Made by a program: the position numbers and the translations under genes | NCBI GenBank assembly: GCA_033060915.1 | Contig: CM065396.1 | Coordinates: 4,182,001 to 4,246,000 of the forward strand | Reading direction: 5' to 3' | DNA from: Euryodendron excelsum | Taxonomy: Eukaryota; Streptophyta; Magnoliopsida; Ericales; Pentaphylacaceae | DNA: 64,000 nucleotides | Shown here: positions 45,601 through 58,408 of the stretch, piece by piece | How positions within the stretch are numbered: position 1 is the stretch's first letter | Layout: each line of letters begins with the position of its first letter | Notes under the pieces: generated by a model | What the model saw: the letters and a program-made list of their open reading frames with translations, nothing else | Database searches by the model: none | What the model was told of the DNA's origin: nothing

Positions 45601-46951
45601 TCTTTGGGAAGCGAGCTTAAAAATAAGTTTTCGAGAGCGTTTGCAAGAGGCTTCGTAGTTTTTCAAAGTAGCAGTTTTCGCGCCATGTGATAATGGCCTT
45701 CGAGAAGCGATCATCTTAATTGAACCATACTAGTGGGAAGTCCCTTAGAAAGGCTTTCGGAAATTCCTTGATTTACACATTTCTTAAGTCATTTGATGGT
45801 ACATTTTAATTATGGAATTGAAAAAAAAAATCAACTTTAGTGGAGCGTTTGCGACACGCTCCACAAAGCTTTTGGTGACTTAAGGGGGTTTTCGAGTCAA
45901 GGAATCACTTGGAAATGGATAGGGATCCTCTTTGGAGTATCCCGGTGGATGCCGATTTGATTCCTAGAGCCGGTGTGGTTGAAAATAATGCCTGAGCCAC
46001 CGGGGATAAAACAGTCATTTTGATCGAGTTTCACCAAAATGCTTCTGGAGTCGGCTATAATGGCATATTGAACATGCTAGACTATCCAAGGATAGTCTTC
46101 GAAAAGTGGACTTATCGTCTTGAGGACTTAGTACTTTCCCAAAGACGCCAGAGTGCTCGGGGGCAAAACGGTCATTTTGATCGAGCATCACTGGAATGGG
46201 GCCGGAGTTGGCTTGAATGGCATATTGAATATGTCAGATTGTCCGGAGATACTCCTGGAAAGGTAGACTTACCGTCTTGAGGACTTAGTACTTTCGCAAA
46301 GACGCATCAGTTTGCCTAGGGGCAGAATAATCATTTTTAACCGTGTTAGGCTAGTAGGCGCCGATTTGACCTAGGTTTACAAGTATAATTGTCACTCCAA
46401 CAGTTGTGACAAGTTGATTTTTGAAGGTCTCTCTTTTCTTCGAAAAATGTGCAACGACCAAGGGGTGCTTTCGGTCCCGTGAAACTTGGTTGCTTGTGAC
46501 GTACCCGTGTCGACCTGTTTGTGATCATTTATCTCCACTCCGGCAACTTAATGGTTTGTGAGTATTTCTGCCACTCCGACAGTTTTAACATTGGTTTGGG
46601 AGACTGTCTGATCTCGAGAAACTGTCAAATGCCAAGGGGCATAACGAACATTCTATACTAGCGGCTAATAAGTGCTAGAAGTGAACTGTTTAAGGTTTAT
46701 GAGAGTTTTCATAACTCCGACGATGTTGGCGATTGATTTCGGAGACTGCCTAATCTGGGAAAGCTACCTGGAGTGTCTAAGGGTGTTTTGGTCATTTTGG
46801 CTTCAATTGGACCTTGCAGGACCGGGAAGTTATCATTTTGACTTTCGTAGAGTTTTGAAAAGCTAGTGTGGACTTGATAATGTTGTGACGTCTTACTGGA
46901 GGACCAATTTGGACCAGAGATTGCTAAGCAGGAAAAAATAGAGTGCTTACA
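45601..46951 (-). repeat. Tat-like 5' LTR, right part (5' start of LTR)
   Basis: This resumes the LTR interrupted at 10811. Phrases shared with the solo LTR at 25900-27099 include GGCAAAACGGTCATTTTG, CTTACCGTCTTGAGG, GTATTTCTGCCACTCC and the terminus GAGTGCTTACA. The boundary at 46951 marks the original left end of the element in its own orientation. Confidence 0.8.
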
Positions 46952-47404
46952 CTTCCTAATACGTAATAAGATCCCCAAACCTAAACCTAATTACGCAGAT
47001 CAACATGGAATCAAACCATCAAAGGTTTTTCAAAACTGACAAATGCATTTTCAAACAATTGGAACCTTTCAAAACTTGCATATCATGTTTTCTGCATTAA
47101 AACTATATTTTTAACTTCTAAACTCATGTTTGCAAAAACACACTTTTTGATTTTCAAACACACCTTAATTGTTAGATGACGACTCTAAAACTTTTTCAAA
47201 ATTAATAGCCCTTTTCAAATCAAAATAAACTGTACAACCCGAGACAAAGACACCCGTACGATCCAAAGGTAATAAAATCTCCAAGTCACATGTAAAACCC
47301 CATTCTGGGCCCCGTCTCATTCCCGAGATATTTAAGCTGTCCAAAATTCGTTTATGACAGGCTATGAACGATGGGTAATCTGAGTCTTCCAATACTAGCC
47401 CCCA
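46952..47404. other. Intergenic sequence right of the nested block
   Basis: No gene was seen. A segment near 47178 (GATGACGACTCTAAAAC) faintly resembles a Tat-type primer-binding site on the plus strand, so an older Tat relic may lie here. Confidence 0.35.
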
Positions 47405-47690
47405 ATGTTTTAAAAATCAAACCGTTCAGTGAATCGAAAAAGTAACCAAGTTAAGAGTCACTAATTCAACTGTCGGGTTAACCAAACCGTAACGCCATAA
47501 ATATATTTAAATATCTATAAATAAATAAAATCCAAATTTTTTATGCCCGATTCAATAATTTAACCACTTGATTGGCCGATTTGTATTGTATTTTTGTTCA
47601 AAATGGTTTTAAACTTGAACCGGACCATTTCTGGATCGTTCCTAGCTTTTAAATTGAACCAACCAGGCCACTATGATTTTTAAAACACTA
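47405..47690. mobile_element. Fold-back MITE-like element, with a partial second copy
   Basis: The left edge ATGTTTTAAAAATCAAACCG and the right edge ATGATTTTTAAAACACTA are inverted repeats. The interior is rich in CCGGTTC/GAACCGG-type words. From 47703 a second copy starts (ATGTTTTAAAAATCGAACCG, then GGACTGGACCGGACCGGACC) and fades by about 47790. Such elements are common downstream of plant genes. The superfamily is not assigned. Confidence 0.6.
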
Positions 47691-48080
47691 CTGCCCCATA
47701 ACTTATGTTTTAAAAATCGAACCGGACTGGACCGGACCGGACCAAACAATTCAATTGGGAACAATGCAAGTAATGGTCGAGATTGACCCCTAAACCCGTA
47801 TAGGAGAATAAAACGTTAAAATTGTTCGAACTGCCGATCAAACCGGACGATAATAACAAATAACTACAGGTAACAAAACAGAGATACTTTTACTTGTTTA
47901 TTTATTCCCCTCATTCAAAAAAATACAAGTAAGCCCTGGAAAAATGGGTCTCCAAACTGGTTTTGTTTCGGTAATAAAGCAAATCAGATTACAAAAATTT
48001 TTCATTCGCCTATTATACAACCAAAAAGAGAGGTTCGAACAAACCAAAAAAAAACAGAAGAAAAGAAAAAAAAAGATGAG

Positions 48081-51000
48081 CTACTGGCGTTTCAAGGAAG
48101 GAAGCAAGCAATCATAGAGGCGTTCCATGCGGGATGTGATGGTGAGTTTGTATGCAGTTTGAAGACCTGGCTTCCCCAAATCTATAATATCCTTTCTCAG
48201 CCTGTTGTGCTCATTGCAACACTACGCATTAGTTACTACAGAACAAAATCACACATACACATGCAGGAACCGGAATGTAAAAATAGAGCAGGTAAAATGA
48301 ATCAAAATCAAAACTAACCATAGCCATTCGCCAGTTGCCTTGGCATGCCTCTCTACAGCACGGTATAGGCGATCCAGACTATACAAACCCAATCCGTACA
48401 TGCATTCAGCATCATTTTCCTGCAAAAGACCAAACAAACAGATTGAGACAGCTTTACTGTCCATTTCTTCTCATAAAACCAATTAAAACAAGTCAAGGTT
48501 TTGTGAAGTCTACAACAATGTTAATAGTCAAAGTCGAGGTTTAGTAATGTTAATAGTCCGAGTCAAGGTTTCCTATCTCTAATTCCTAGTTAGGATTTCC
48601 CCATGGCTTAGGTGTGTATATATTCATATATCCAAGTACTATCCCTATGCAAATGATATTAGGGTATGGAGAATTTTATATTGTGTTTTGCATGATGTGC
48701 GAGGAAGCCTAACCCTTGCGAGGGTGAAGCCTAAAGAATCTTGGAGAGGTTCTTCAATATTCTGGAATCAATAATCAACAACTAGACCCTAAAGGCTATT
48801 TCTTTTCAACCCTTAAATCATCCCCTAGCAAACCAAATCACTCCCTCCATAAAGCCTGAACCCTAATAATCCCACAACAGAAGGGAAAGTTACAGTTCCT
48901 GGGTTACTGTTTACAGCCTCATAACATTGTTATCAATGTCAGCCCTATAACCTCTCACGTATTACAACCTAATAAACCCTATGAGACCTATTTATCCAAA
49001 TAAAATAATATAAAAAATTGCCTACCGGGTCTAACCTCCTCATCTACTCTTTGACTATTCATTTAAGCCCCAAACCCTGTAAATCACTTGCTGCCCAGAC
49101 ACTCAATCTATTGGTCTTTGGAAAATCCAGCAACCTAAAGGTTTGAAAATCAAGCTTATTTAAGTTCTTACTCATTTACAAACACTACACCCTCCTGTTA
49201 TTTAGAACCCTAAATCCACAAACTTTTTCTAACCTTTTGCCACCATAATCGCCCTTCTCCAATAATCTATTCAAAGCCATATCCTCACTTAAGTATATGG
49301 CAATAAAAATCCTTTCTTACTGTTCTCAACCATGTCTTTTGACCACCCTCTTGTCCTTTTGGCACCTTCAACAATATATATCTGTACAAAGAGGAAGGCT
49401 ACTAAAAAGCCATGATAATGAATGGGACAAGACCCTTCCTCCCTTAAGTTAAACCTGGATCAGTTCAAAACTAGATTCACTGACTGAAAAAACTAAGCAC
49501 GTCAGAGTTCAGACCATCAGTAATTTTGTAGCTTTTGGACAAGGAGTTCATTAAGGGGTAAAACTTTCACATGGTGATTTACTCATAGTAGCGAAGTTAT
49601 ATTTTCAGTTCCTTGATCAACATGACGTGTGACATATTAACTGAAAAACCAGTGTCTCACAATAAAGATAACTTGGTAGCTATTCAATAGGATTCTTGTA
49701 CCTGGCAAGAATGTATATAACAAGAACACGTAGACCATAAATTGCATTGCACATGGAGGAATAAATGACATGACTAATTACAGATCTCAAGATATGATGC
49801 ATTATAAAATCTGGAACTATGTAAAGGACTTCTCTATCAAGCGAAGCATTATAAAATCTTGAAGTTATATAAACATGTATTTAACCATTGATTTTTTAGC
49901 CTTTTTGTCCTAGGAAGGACAGCTTTAGCTACTCTAGAGTAGCTGATTCCTACTACATCGCAGGAAGTTGAGAGATTTCACATGCTGACCATATGGTAGC
50001 ACCAACTTTCCACGGAAAGTTTGGCTGACTGAGGAGCTTATCATCAACTACACCAAGAACAGTGACTTGACTAAGTTCATTTGACCTGAAGCCAGATTCC
50101 AAAGAATCTTTTCTTTACAGACCAAAAAAATGGGACATTAAAAGAGAGTGACCAAAGCTTGTAATTTGCACCATTGAAACTTCTTAAACGTTTTTGAAGT
50201 GATGTGTTAAGCATCACAAGGGGTATTGGACACATTTTCTTAATCACAACTAGAAGCCTACTGCTATCCTCATATATCAAGGGGTATCCAGTAAGTCTCT
50301 CAACCTACAAGTCAGAGTTTGGACCCTTTTGTTGCATAGAGGAGAAAAGTGGGAAGAGGGGTGCGTTGAGGCCGAGGTGTGGGGCAAGGAAATTAAAAAA
50401 CTAACCTTGTTTCAGCTAGATGGATTATAAAAATAAGCATATCTATTCTACTTATGGCAAGGAGTTGCGTCCATGGCCGAAAAAACCTTGTGATTAGCAT
50501 CACTGTCATATTCCATGAAGTTTGTGCTGTGTCCAGATCATCTACTTGAATACATTAAGTCTTGAGAGATGTTCGTTGGTCATTAAACATTAGGCAAGTG
50601 AATGCACGTAGCCAAGTACCAAAGATTCTTTGATCCACAGCTGTGTATGTTGTGAGCTTTTATTTATTTCAGATAGATTATTAGTCTTCTATTCTTCTCC
50701 CGTAAATTCAGAAGAATATAAATCTTATAAGGACATTAGTGTTTTACAAATAAATTTGTTAATGGTTAAAAACATCATGGAGTCTGGGAAAAGAATTCAG
50801 ATTTCATACCAATCCTTGATCTATGCAAATTTGGAACTGCATAATCCTTTTCTCAACCTCCACAATTAGTAGCCTTCTTTGGAGTCTAGCAATCCTTCCC
50901 CTACCTTCTGCTCTAGTGTCCTGATTTAAAATAAAGGAGAAATCAGATAGAGTGTGGCTGATAGTGTAGCCAATATGTCCAGCTATTCAGTTTCAACAAG

Positions 51001-51592
51001 GAAAGCGCACAAAGAACAGTGTCTTTTCAGGAATTAAGCTAAGAGGGAGCGAATTATATAATATGAGATCCAAGCCTACAATCCCACCTTTGACACAAGA
51101 CATATAACCCTCTGAGCAACAAACATCATTTACTTAGCCAGAGGCTCAAAACGGCATTACACTCCAAAAATAATAGGAGCTCCATAGATCTTACCTGTTT
51201 TAACCATGCACGCACTAACATAAGCAAAACAAGGGAGAGAAAGAAGGCTGGTAAAGCAGCTAGAATAGCAAAATTGATTTCATTGGCCCTGAGAATCTGG
51301 TTTAGTTCAAGCATTGCCCTGTTAGAAGATGAAAGTCAGGAACTTAAACAATGAGATGACTCGGATGCCAAAGGGACTTGATTTCTGACCAAAAATACAA
51401 ATTCATTTCACTCACGTCTCGATATCCAGTTTTAGCTTCTGAATCTGTCATAGCAAAAACCCCTTGTCACATAATCAGAACCAGAAGCCACTAAGTAGCT
51501 GATAATTGGTGTATATTACCTGGATAAGAAAAGCACGAGCAAGCTCTCCCCCAACAAGACTCTGAATCGGATGCATAAGTTCCTTCTCATAT
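48081..51592 (-). CDS. DGS1: DGS1/NCA2-family mitochondrial protein gene, C-terminal exons
   Basis: Six minus-strand exons join in frame with GT-AG introns: 51592-51520, 51444-51416, 51318-51195, 50920-50810, 48419-48319 and 48201-48081 (TAG). They give 185 residues of an NCA2-domain C-terminus. It begins YEKELMHPIQSL, has a hydrophobic membrane segment (NFAILAALPAFFLSLVLLML), then DTRAEGRGRIARLQRRLLI, GLYSLDRLYRAVERHAKATG and the final LLPSLKRQ. Plant DGS1 is a mitochondrial outer-membrane protein linked to lipid remodelling; yeast NCA2 affects ATP synthase expression. Family proteins are about 600 residues, so roughly the first 400 are missing. Earlier exons were not recognised up to position 64000. 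The first exon listed needs an upstream exon ending in phase 2. No stops were found, so this part looks functional. The symbol is by family. Confidence 0.85.
48519..48790. repeat. Possible copia LTR remnant in DGS1-like intron
   Basis: The 2.4 kb intron (48420-50809) contains a TGTTAATAGTC... stretch, with an imperfect local repeat at 48519/48548. GAAGCCTAACCCTTGCGAGG then follows, a phrase typical of small copia LTRs. Neither the end nor a target duplication could be fixed. The rest of the intron shows no gene. Confidence 0.3.
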
Positions 51593-52850
51593 CTACAGCA
51601 GAAAAATCCATGCACTCATTTCATTAGCAAAGAGAAAAACAGTAATCCGCCAAGCTCACATTTGCACATGCATGTCAAGCATAGGTATAACAACATGTGC
51701 ACGAGCGTGCACACACATATAGCATCCATACGTGAATGACTATTATAAACTGTGTACCTCATGTAAGAATAGCATGTTTTTGTACCTGACATCAGAATAA
51801 CAATTGTTACACCCTCAATTGCAAGATTCACCATTTGGTTAGAAACCCAAACCATGTTCATCATGCACACTAAATATCAAGTTTTCAGAAATAGATAGCC
51901 ACCTAACCCATAAAATCTCTTGCTCACCCACCCCACACCCCCCCCAACAAAAAAAAACCAAGCCCCAAAAAAACAAAAAAAAAAAGGGTTATTACTCAGC
52001 ACTGGTCATGTCCATCCACAGGAATAGAAGAGGTGGATCGACCACAAACTGAACCTCTGGCTTGATTTTCACAAAGTAGCTGCCTCAGACCCTAATCTAC
52101 ATTTTAATCGAGCTCATAAAATTGCACTGTGCAAGGGCCCCTGCAAAAACATATCTTTCAATTCAAACTCACATAAAATTTTACTCCGTTAAGGCGTCAA
52201 CAATACAGATGTAACATCTTTTAATCTCCAAATGTTTTGATATTTGGCTTGTATAACACATTACAGGAGTCCCTGATCCAATGGATCAGCAAAGTAAACT
52301 TCCAGAAGATGTTAAGGGAAGTGAAATTGTTTCCTGCTGCAGTGGTAATTTGATCCTACTCTACTCAAATACACAAGTCCATGGCAAGGTACTCTAGTAG
52401 ATACACAAAAGACAAGGAACGTTTATCGCAATTGAGGTGTAAAAACTAATTTGGATAGTTGGAAAAGTATCCCAGCCTATTACCAGTTTCTTAATTCAAC
52501 AATACTTTTCCATCTACATTTCCTGTTCCAGGCATCCTCTACTCTGAAACTTTTCTCTACCTTCTATTCTACTCTTCGTGGATCAAATTGCTAAATGATT
52601 TGCTAGAGTGTCTACAGATAGGAATGGGTGCTAAGAGGTGTGTTTGAGTCTTCTTTACTTGTTGAATCATTTCAGTTAAAAATAGGAGAGAGGTCAAATA
52701 TACTCCTGATTCATCAATTTGTAAGTTGACCAAGTCAATCCGCAAACTGAGGAAGAATCCACTCGAATCCATAAAAGCCACGGATAAGAGGAAATTTTTT
52801 TATTGTCAGGGGGGTATTTCAATAATTTGAGTTTTCCTCAAGGACAAGGT
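51593..52850. other. Upstream or intronic sequence of DGS1-like gene
   Basis: No exon was recognised. An open stretch at 51870-51616 (minus) does not resemble the family and contains no suitable splice phase. Confidence 0.4.
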
Positions 52851-52859
52851 AACCACCTT

Positions 52860-53268
52860 AGTAGGATGCTACTCATCAAGTACTTGTAAATTGCTTCTCT
52901 TAGGTAGGTAGGTGTCAGTTAGTTGTAAACTACTTGTAACCCAGTAAATTGCTTCTATGTGGGTTAGTTAGTTGTGAACTACTTGTCACCCAGCAAATTG
53001 CTTTTAGCTTTTACATGCCCTATACATTCCTTTCCAATAAGGCACAAAAAACTTGAGAAAAGGAATGTTGTCAATTCTATGTTTTGGTATGATGAGACGC
53101 CATACACCCTCCTTTGTGATTCAGCAAAATGTAGATTACTTGACCTGAACCTTCTTAATCACGAAAAGTGAGACATCTCCAGCCATCTATCTTTCTTTCT
53201 TCTCTTCAACCAAACGTAACACCAAGTAAATTGCAATACCATATTCTACATTAATTTGGTATAGAGGT
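52860..53268 (+). repeat. Decayed copia LTR with primer-binding site
   Basis: An LTR-like stretch has repeated TAGTTGTAAACTACTTGTxACCC phrases and ends ATTCTACA at 53250. It is followed by TGGTATAGAGGT (53257-53268), a decayed initiator-Met site. The 5' edge is uncertain. It is similar in layout to 54580-55016. Confidence 0.5.
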
Positions 53269-54579
53269 CCACGTCTTTCCACCATATTTTTACACAGGCA
53301 GACATTCTACAGGTATAAACTGATAAAACAGCAAAAAGCTGAACTACTTATCAAGTTTGGTCTTATGACTAAGCAAAAGTCAGATCTTGACATGTGCCGA
53401 TACTTGGATGGGAAGTCCTTCGTCACCGTTGCTTTAAGTTAAGCTTAATAGTTCTTTAAGTTCCAAGGTACAAAAGAATGAAGGAAATTAAAATCAATTA
53501 GAGGAGATAAGTATGTAGAAAGTTTCCAGTGAGTTCAAGGCAACTAACCAGCAAAAACCACCTGTATTAGCTTCACATATCCTTCTCAAAGAGGCCAAGT
53601 TTAAACAACACAAGACACTATGATCTCAAAAGAGATTAAAAGGACGAATCTCTAAACCTCACTGGAAAAAAATAATCAAAAGCCAGGTGGAAGAATACAT
53701 GCCCAACACAAAAGCAATCAAAATGGACAACCATGTTATCACCAAATTCTTGATCAATTTGAGGACATCACCATAGAAAGTGAATCCAACAATTCATTCA
53801 ATCATTCCAGATCAATGTTATCAGAAAATGCTAATATTCTAGTGATATACGCTTTTGGAATGGCGTTCCGAAATATGATACACTTTCTTTACAGAACAGT
53901 GAACTTAACTATCCAATGCGATTCCACAAAAATTTCTTATTTATTTCATTGAAGGTTACCGAAGGAGGGTAGAAATGTGAAATATAATGAAACAAAAATC
54001 TGGGGAGAATGGAGTTCTGATAGAACAATATGCCAAAAAATGGACATAATGCTCTGAGAAATGGGTTTTTACATGATCAATTTGAAAAACATACACTATC
54101 TCTTATGGGATGTCCGATTGTTAAAAGAAAATTGTTTTATAAATTCATTAAATTCTAATATTGCACTTCACACAAATCAACTCCTATCGTACCACATTTT
54201 AGAGCATGTAGCGTACCACATTCCCGTTCCAAGTAATATAGTTCTAGATAAATCCAAGGATTCATCTATTAAGTGGGGTGCTTCTATATTAACTATCTTA
54301 TATTACTAGTGGCAAAATTAGAATATTATGACACACATGCATTTAATCTCAACTTAAATCTTGTAACACTTTAATTCGTGACGCTAAAGTTTTCTCCAAC
54401 TTGCTATAGAAACTAAAAGGCCCATGCAAGCGGAAATATAAGAAAGGAGAAAGGTGGAAAAAATAGTTCATTTTTAAGGCGAACCAGAGGGGTGGATTTG
54501 TTTAAAGACATAAGCATTATAGTTATGATTAATCTAGAAAAAACATTACGTTTTTAGTGCATTTATGGTAATCTAAGTT
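53269..54579. other. Intergenic or intronic sequence
   Basis: No supported gene. An 82-codon open stretch at 54061-54309 (plus) is AT-rich and matches nothing recognised. Confidence 0.4.
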
Positions 54580-55016
54580 GGCTTTAGTGTCTACATGACC
54601 CCCTCCATAAGTTGCTATTTCTCAATTAGTTTTAAGCCACTTGTCACCAGGTCACTAGATGCAAGAAACTTGGTTACGTGAGCTACTTGTGAAACCACTT
54701 GTCCATTAGTGAGTTTCTTGCTTCTTAAGTAACTAAAGCTCCCTAGTCATTGATTTTAACTATGTCACTTCTCTTTTGACTATTTATGAGTGAGCTGGAA
54801 AAGGGAAATTATGGCTTTCAGTGCTCAGTGAGCAGCCATAAACTTCTTGTGGTGTGAGTTTCCACATCCTAGATCAAGAAGTTTGAATTTCTTAAATCTA
54901 GCAAAGTCAGACACTTCAAACCATCTATTGTTCTTTCTTTACTTTAATCAACTCCGTATCACCACGTCCACTCACAAGTCAAAGCAAATTATTCTCCAGC
55001 ATTATGGTTTCAGAGC
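54580..55016 (+). repeat. Second decayed copia LTR with primer-binding site
   Basis: The stretch has phrases like CCACTTGTCACCAGGTCAC and GTGAGTTTCTTGC, ends CTCCAGCA at 55001, and is followed by TGGTTTCAGAGC (55005-55016). An ATGATGTCAAC nearby (55029) may be the gag start. The rest of the element is lost. The 5' edge is uncertain. Confidence 0.5.
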
Positions 55017-56295
55017 TCTAGCTTTCACCATGATGTCAACTTGAAATGGGAAAGCTTATGCACAGATTCACAACAGCTAGACAAAATACTTATCTTTCTC
55101 ACTGGATGTACAGCCTACCCGATTGAGTGACCAATAAAGAACCAACAGGCAGAAACTAAATCTCAACAGCCTGTACTTTTAGAAGTTCATCCACACTATC
55201 AATTGCAATTAAAATGGTGAAGTTCTTTTATGATAAGGAATGAGTAGAAGTTCATCGTAGCACATAGCGCACCCGCTTCTCATGCTTGATTAAGAAATAC
55301 TAATTTTCTTGTTCAACTAAAGTGAGAAGCCTCAACCCATCTAATATAGGAAAGCTTTAAGAACTTAGTTATTGATGCCAACGGTTAGATTTCTGGTGGA
55401 TTTATGGCAAGGAAAGGTTTAAGTTCAGTCCTCAACCGAGGGCACATGCAAAATTATGTAAAGTTCCAAGCATTCAATGCAAACCTAATACCAAAACCCT
55501 TGTAGCTGAGTAGCTCATGCATCCTAGTCGATGCAAGACTCATGGTAATAGGACTTGTCAATTAAACGGATGTTACTATTATTAGGATGTCTTTTCGCCT
55601 GGGATAATATTGCTTCTTTCATGCCTTTTGGAGCTTTAGCGGATTAAGGCGTGAAGTTTGAGGCTTTATTTGGTCCCACTTGGTAGGATGAGCTTTAGGA
55701 TGCTTTTTATTGGTTTATGGCTCTAAAAAGCCTTATTATAGGTATAAATGGAATTAGTACCTACTGAAAAATGAAAACTTAAAGAGGAAAATTGCCATAT
55801 CCTTGCTCTCTGTCTATATATACCATGCTGATTAAACACCATTTTGTCATGTAGGTCATTGTTGACTACAATATGAAAAACCCATACTCCAACCTAGAAC
55901 AGGGAATCTAGCACATAGGGTCTGATATGACTTCTGAGACTGATTCAGTTGTTAGGGAAATAGATCCAGCATTTGGCTTGTTTCAATGGTAGAATCTCTT
56001 TGTCCACTTAGATGCTTGCATATCTCATTCATATTTTCATTTTTTTTTTTTTTTGGTCTACTTGTGAATTTAATGGTGCATGTGTGCAAGTAGCATACTA
56101 AATATGCTACTGGTTTAGCCTTCAACACTAGCCAACTATCCTAGTGCGGCTTCTAATTGAGTGAGTTTGGGCTTTGATTGAAGCGTTGAACAAGCCAATC
56201 TAGCCCAAGTCTTCTTTTTCTTTATTTTTTTTCCCACAATTTTAGTTTATAGACAAATCTTACACACACAAGTAGTGCAGGTTAGTTTAGCATTC
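55017..56295. other. Intergenic or intronic sequence
   Basis: No gene recognised. A T-run lies near 56040. Short LTR-like phrases near 55790-55870 (TCTATATATACCATG) could be another old repeat. Confidence 0.35.
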
Positions 56296-56298
56296 TTA

Positions 56299-56576
56299 GG
56301 CCGAGTTTGTTTCATGAGATAAGGTTGTGTGATCGGACTATTTATCCCATGTCCAGCCTTAACCCACATTTGGTTCCCAAAAGGGGGCCAGCAGGATAAG
56401 CAATCCGGATAAAGCCTTTTATGCTCTATCCACTGGATTAAATAGTCCCACGGGGAAGTAGAATAAGCAATCCAAAGATTTTGGATTGGAGGCAAATTAC
56501 AAAATCACCCTACGCCGGATTTGTGATCCCAGGATTTCTTATCCCCCTTATCCCCTTACACAACATAAACAGGGCC
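56299..56576. mobile_element. Tourist-like (PIF/Harbinger) MITE, 278 bp
   Basis: The terminal inverted repeats start GGCCGAGTTTGTTTCATG and, on the other strand, GGCCCTGTTTATGTTGTG. The element is flanked on both sides by TTA (56296-56298, 56577-56579), the target duplication of PIF/Harbinger elements. The interior is rich in TTATCC/GGATAA words. It is non-coding. Confidence 0.8.
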
Positions 56577-57430
56577 TTACCGTTTGTAGAGGTCAGAAAT
56601 TAGGCCTTCTCAACCAGATAGATTCATATCTGAAAAAGGTTCACAATAAGTTTTTTCAAAATTGACTATTTGTCGGTGTTTGCCCACTGCCTAAAAAGAA
56701 ATAATGTCACAGAGATAGATAAAAAGAAATACATTTTCATCGAGAAAAATACTTAAACATGCATGGAATCTTAGCCAAATATGAAACCAGCACAACCTTT
56801 TCACCTTGATGGATTATATAATAGCACTTCTTTTTAAGCACCTTGGCTAGTACTCTGATTACTTTTATGCAGGACTTTAGTCATAGTCTTGGAAGTATTA
56901 GGAGAGCCAAAAAACTTATAAATATCTATGTAATAGAGAATTGATTATGCTAAACTTTGCAAGTGTGTTTGTGTGATCTTGCTTAGCCCTTGGGTAAGCC
57001 TTTCTTCTTCTTTTCTTTCTTCTCTTTCTTGAACAACCCTTTTTAGCACCAAACACCATCTCAATCAAAGCCCAAATCAGACCAATTAGCCTTTTGAGTC
57101 CACACCAGATTCCCTTAAATTCACTATTGTCAAAATAATTCCACCACATTGTTTAAAAATAAAAGGTAGATCTCACACCTTTTGCTTCCAAACCCTACAA
57201 CCTTCTAACACTATTTAACTTTAAACTTTAGCCCAGGCGATTACCTAACTAACAATATATACATGGCTTGAAATCAATATATATTTTCTTTTGCCATATT
57301 AGGGGCCTAACATAGTTTTGCATGCAAGGGACAACTGTCCTGTTTAATCAATCTCAGGAGGGGGGTGGGAATATGATAAACCATAAAACCCTCTTAAATT
57401 ATCCTATGGATCTATGGTAAGCTCTTCATA
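56577..57430. other. Intergenic or intronic sequence
   Basis: No gene recognised. A short Arg/Lys-rich minus-strand open stretch (57149-56916) is low-complexity. Confidence 0.4.
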
Positions 57431-57780
57431 TTACCAGCTGGGAAATTCCCTTCTCTGTGTGGAATGGAATAGATTGCAGACTCCCATTTCTTCGGTAGAT
57501 AAGCCTGCACCAATATGCCACTGGAGCCAAAGTAAAGCAGTGCAACTTCTTCCTCTGAAGCATCTTAAAAACTGATGAAGAATCCATGGCCAGTATTTAG
57601 CATTTTTTCCATGAGGGTGCATGGTCAATTCGCAAGGCTTTGCAACAGTTACCATGCACATGCCAATGTTAACCAAGTATCCTAAAGTCCAATTTAGCAG
57701 ATCATCTCTGACAAGCCCACCTGCCAATTTCCAAGAACTTCTCCTCATCCATCAGGAACCAAGACCATTGACTTCTACAT
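57431..57780 (-). other. Possible exon or decayed exon, product unknown
   Basis: On the minus strand, all three frames are open from about 57590 to 57431 and a plausible donor (GCTG|GTAATATG) lies near 57434. One frame is open for 105 codons (57748-57431, with WLQWHIGAGL and VCNLFHST). Another starts MDSSSVFKMLQRKKLHC, and the third reads ALLYFGSSGILVQAYLPKKW. I cannot decide which, if any, is coding. It lies upstream of, and on the same strand as, the DGS1-like gene, so it may be one of its earlier exons or a relic of one. Confidence 0.3.
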
Positions 57781-58290
57781 ATTATGTTTCAACTTAATAC
57801 ATCTACTTTAGTTTTTGAACAAAATACTAGGCATACATCTGGTGCAAGAATATTGTGATCGGCACCAATAATTATGAATTGCATGCTTGTATCAAAAGAG
57901 AAGGAGGTATGCACAGAGAGCATGACAGCAATCATCTAACTGCACAACCGAGATGAACTAGTACAGTGGTTCATGTCAGAAAGTGGAGTACAGAAGAATC
58001 AAACTTCTTAAAAAAAATTAAAAAGAAACAAAAAAAACCTTTCATGAAGTACATAGACCTCCAGAAGCACCAAAAAATAGCTTCACTTAAAAGATACAAT
58101 TGGATATATTATAATTAGCTCAATAGACTTCAAATTGTATCAAGTTACTTATCATGCTTAAATTGCTAGATTTATGGTACAAATCTACATAGATGTTTCC
58201 TTCAAAAGGTGAAGAAGAAGCCAAGAGTTGGTCCAAACACCAAAACGTTAAGGCCACTCAGTTTCGCAACCTAGGATGACAAATTCCTCA

Positions 58291-58315
58291 GAAAAAAAAA
58301 AAAAAAAAAAAAAAA
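58291..58315. repeat. Poly-A run
   Basis: An uninterrupted A-run of roughly 25 follows CCTCAG. It may mark the tail of a retroposed sequence, but no source element was recognised to its left. Confidence 0.5.
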
Positions 58316-58408
58316 TAGGAGTTTTACTGCCCGGGTGACAAAGTGATATTTGTTTGCCTTCAATTTATATCTATCTATATCTATATCTATGTACAATATA
58401 AAAAGGAA

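Noticed and set aside
54061..54309. 82-codon plus-strand open frame
   Set aside because: AT-rich composition, no family resemblance, no splice or promoter context.
56247..56495. Minus-strand open frame near 56.3 kb
   Set aside because: It overlaps the Tourist-like MITE and its flank. The apparent protein is a by-product of the repeat.
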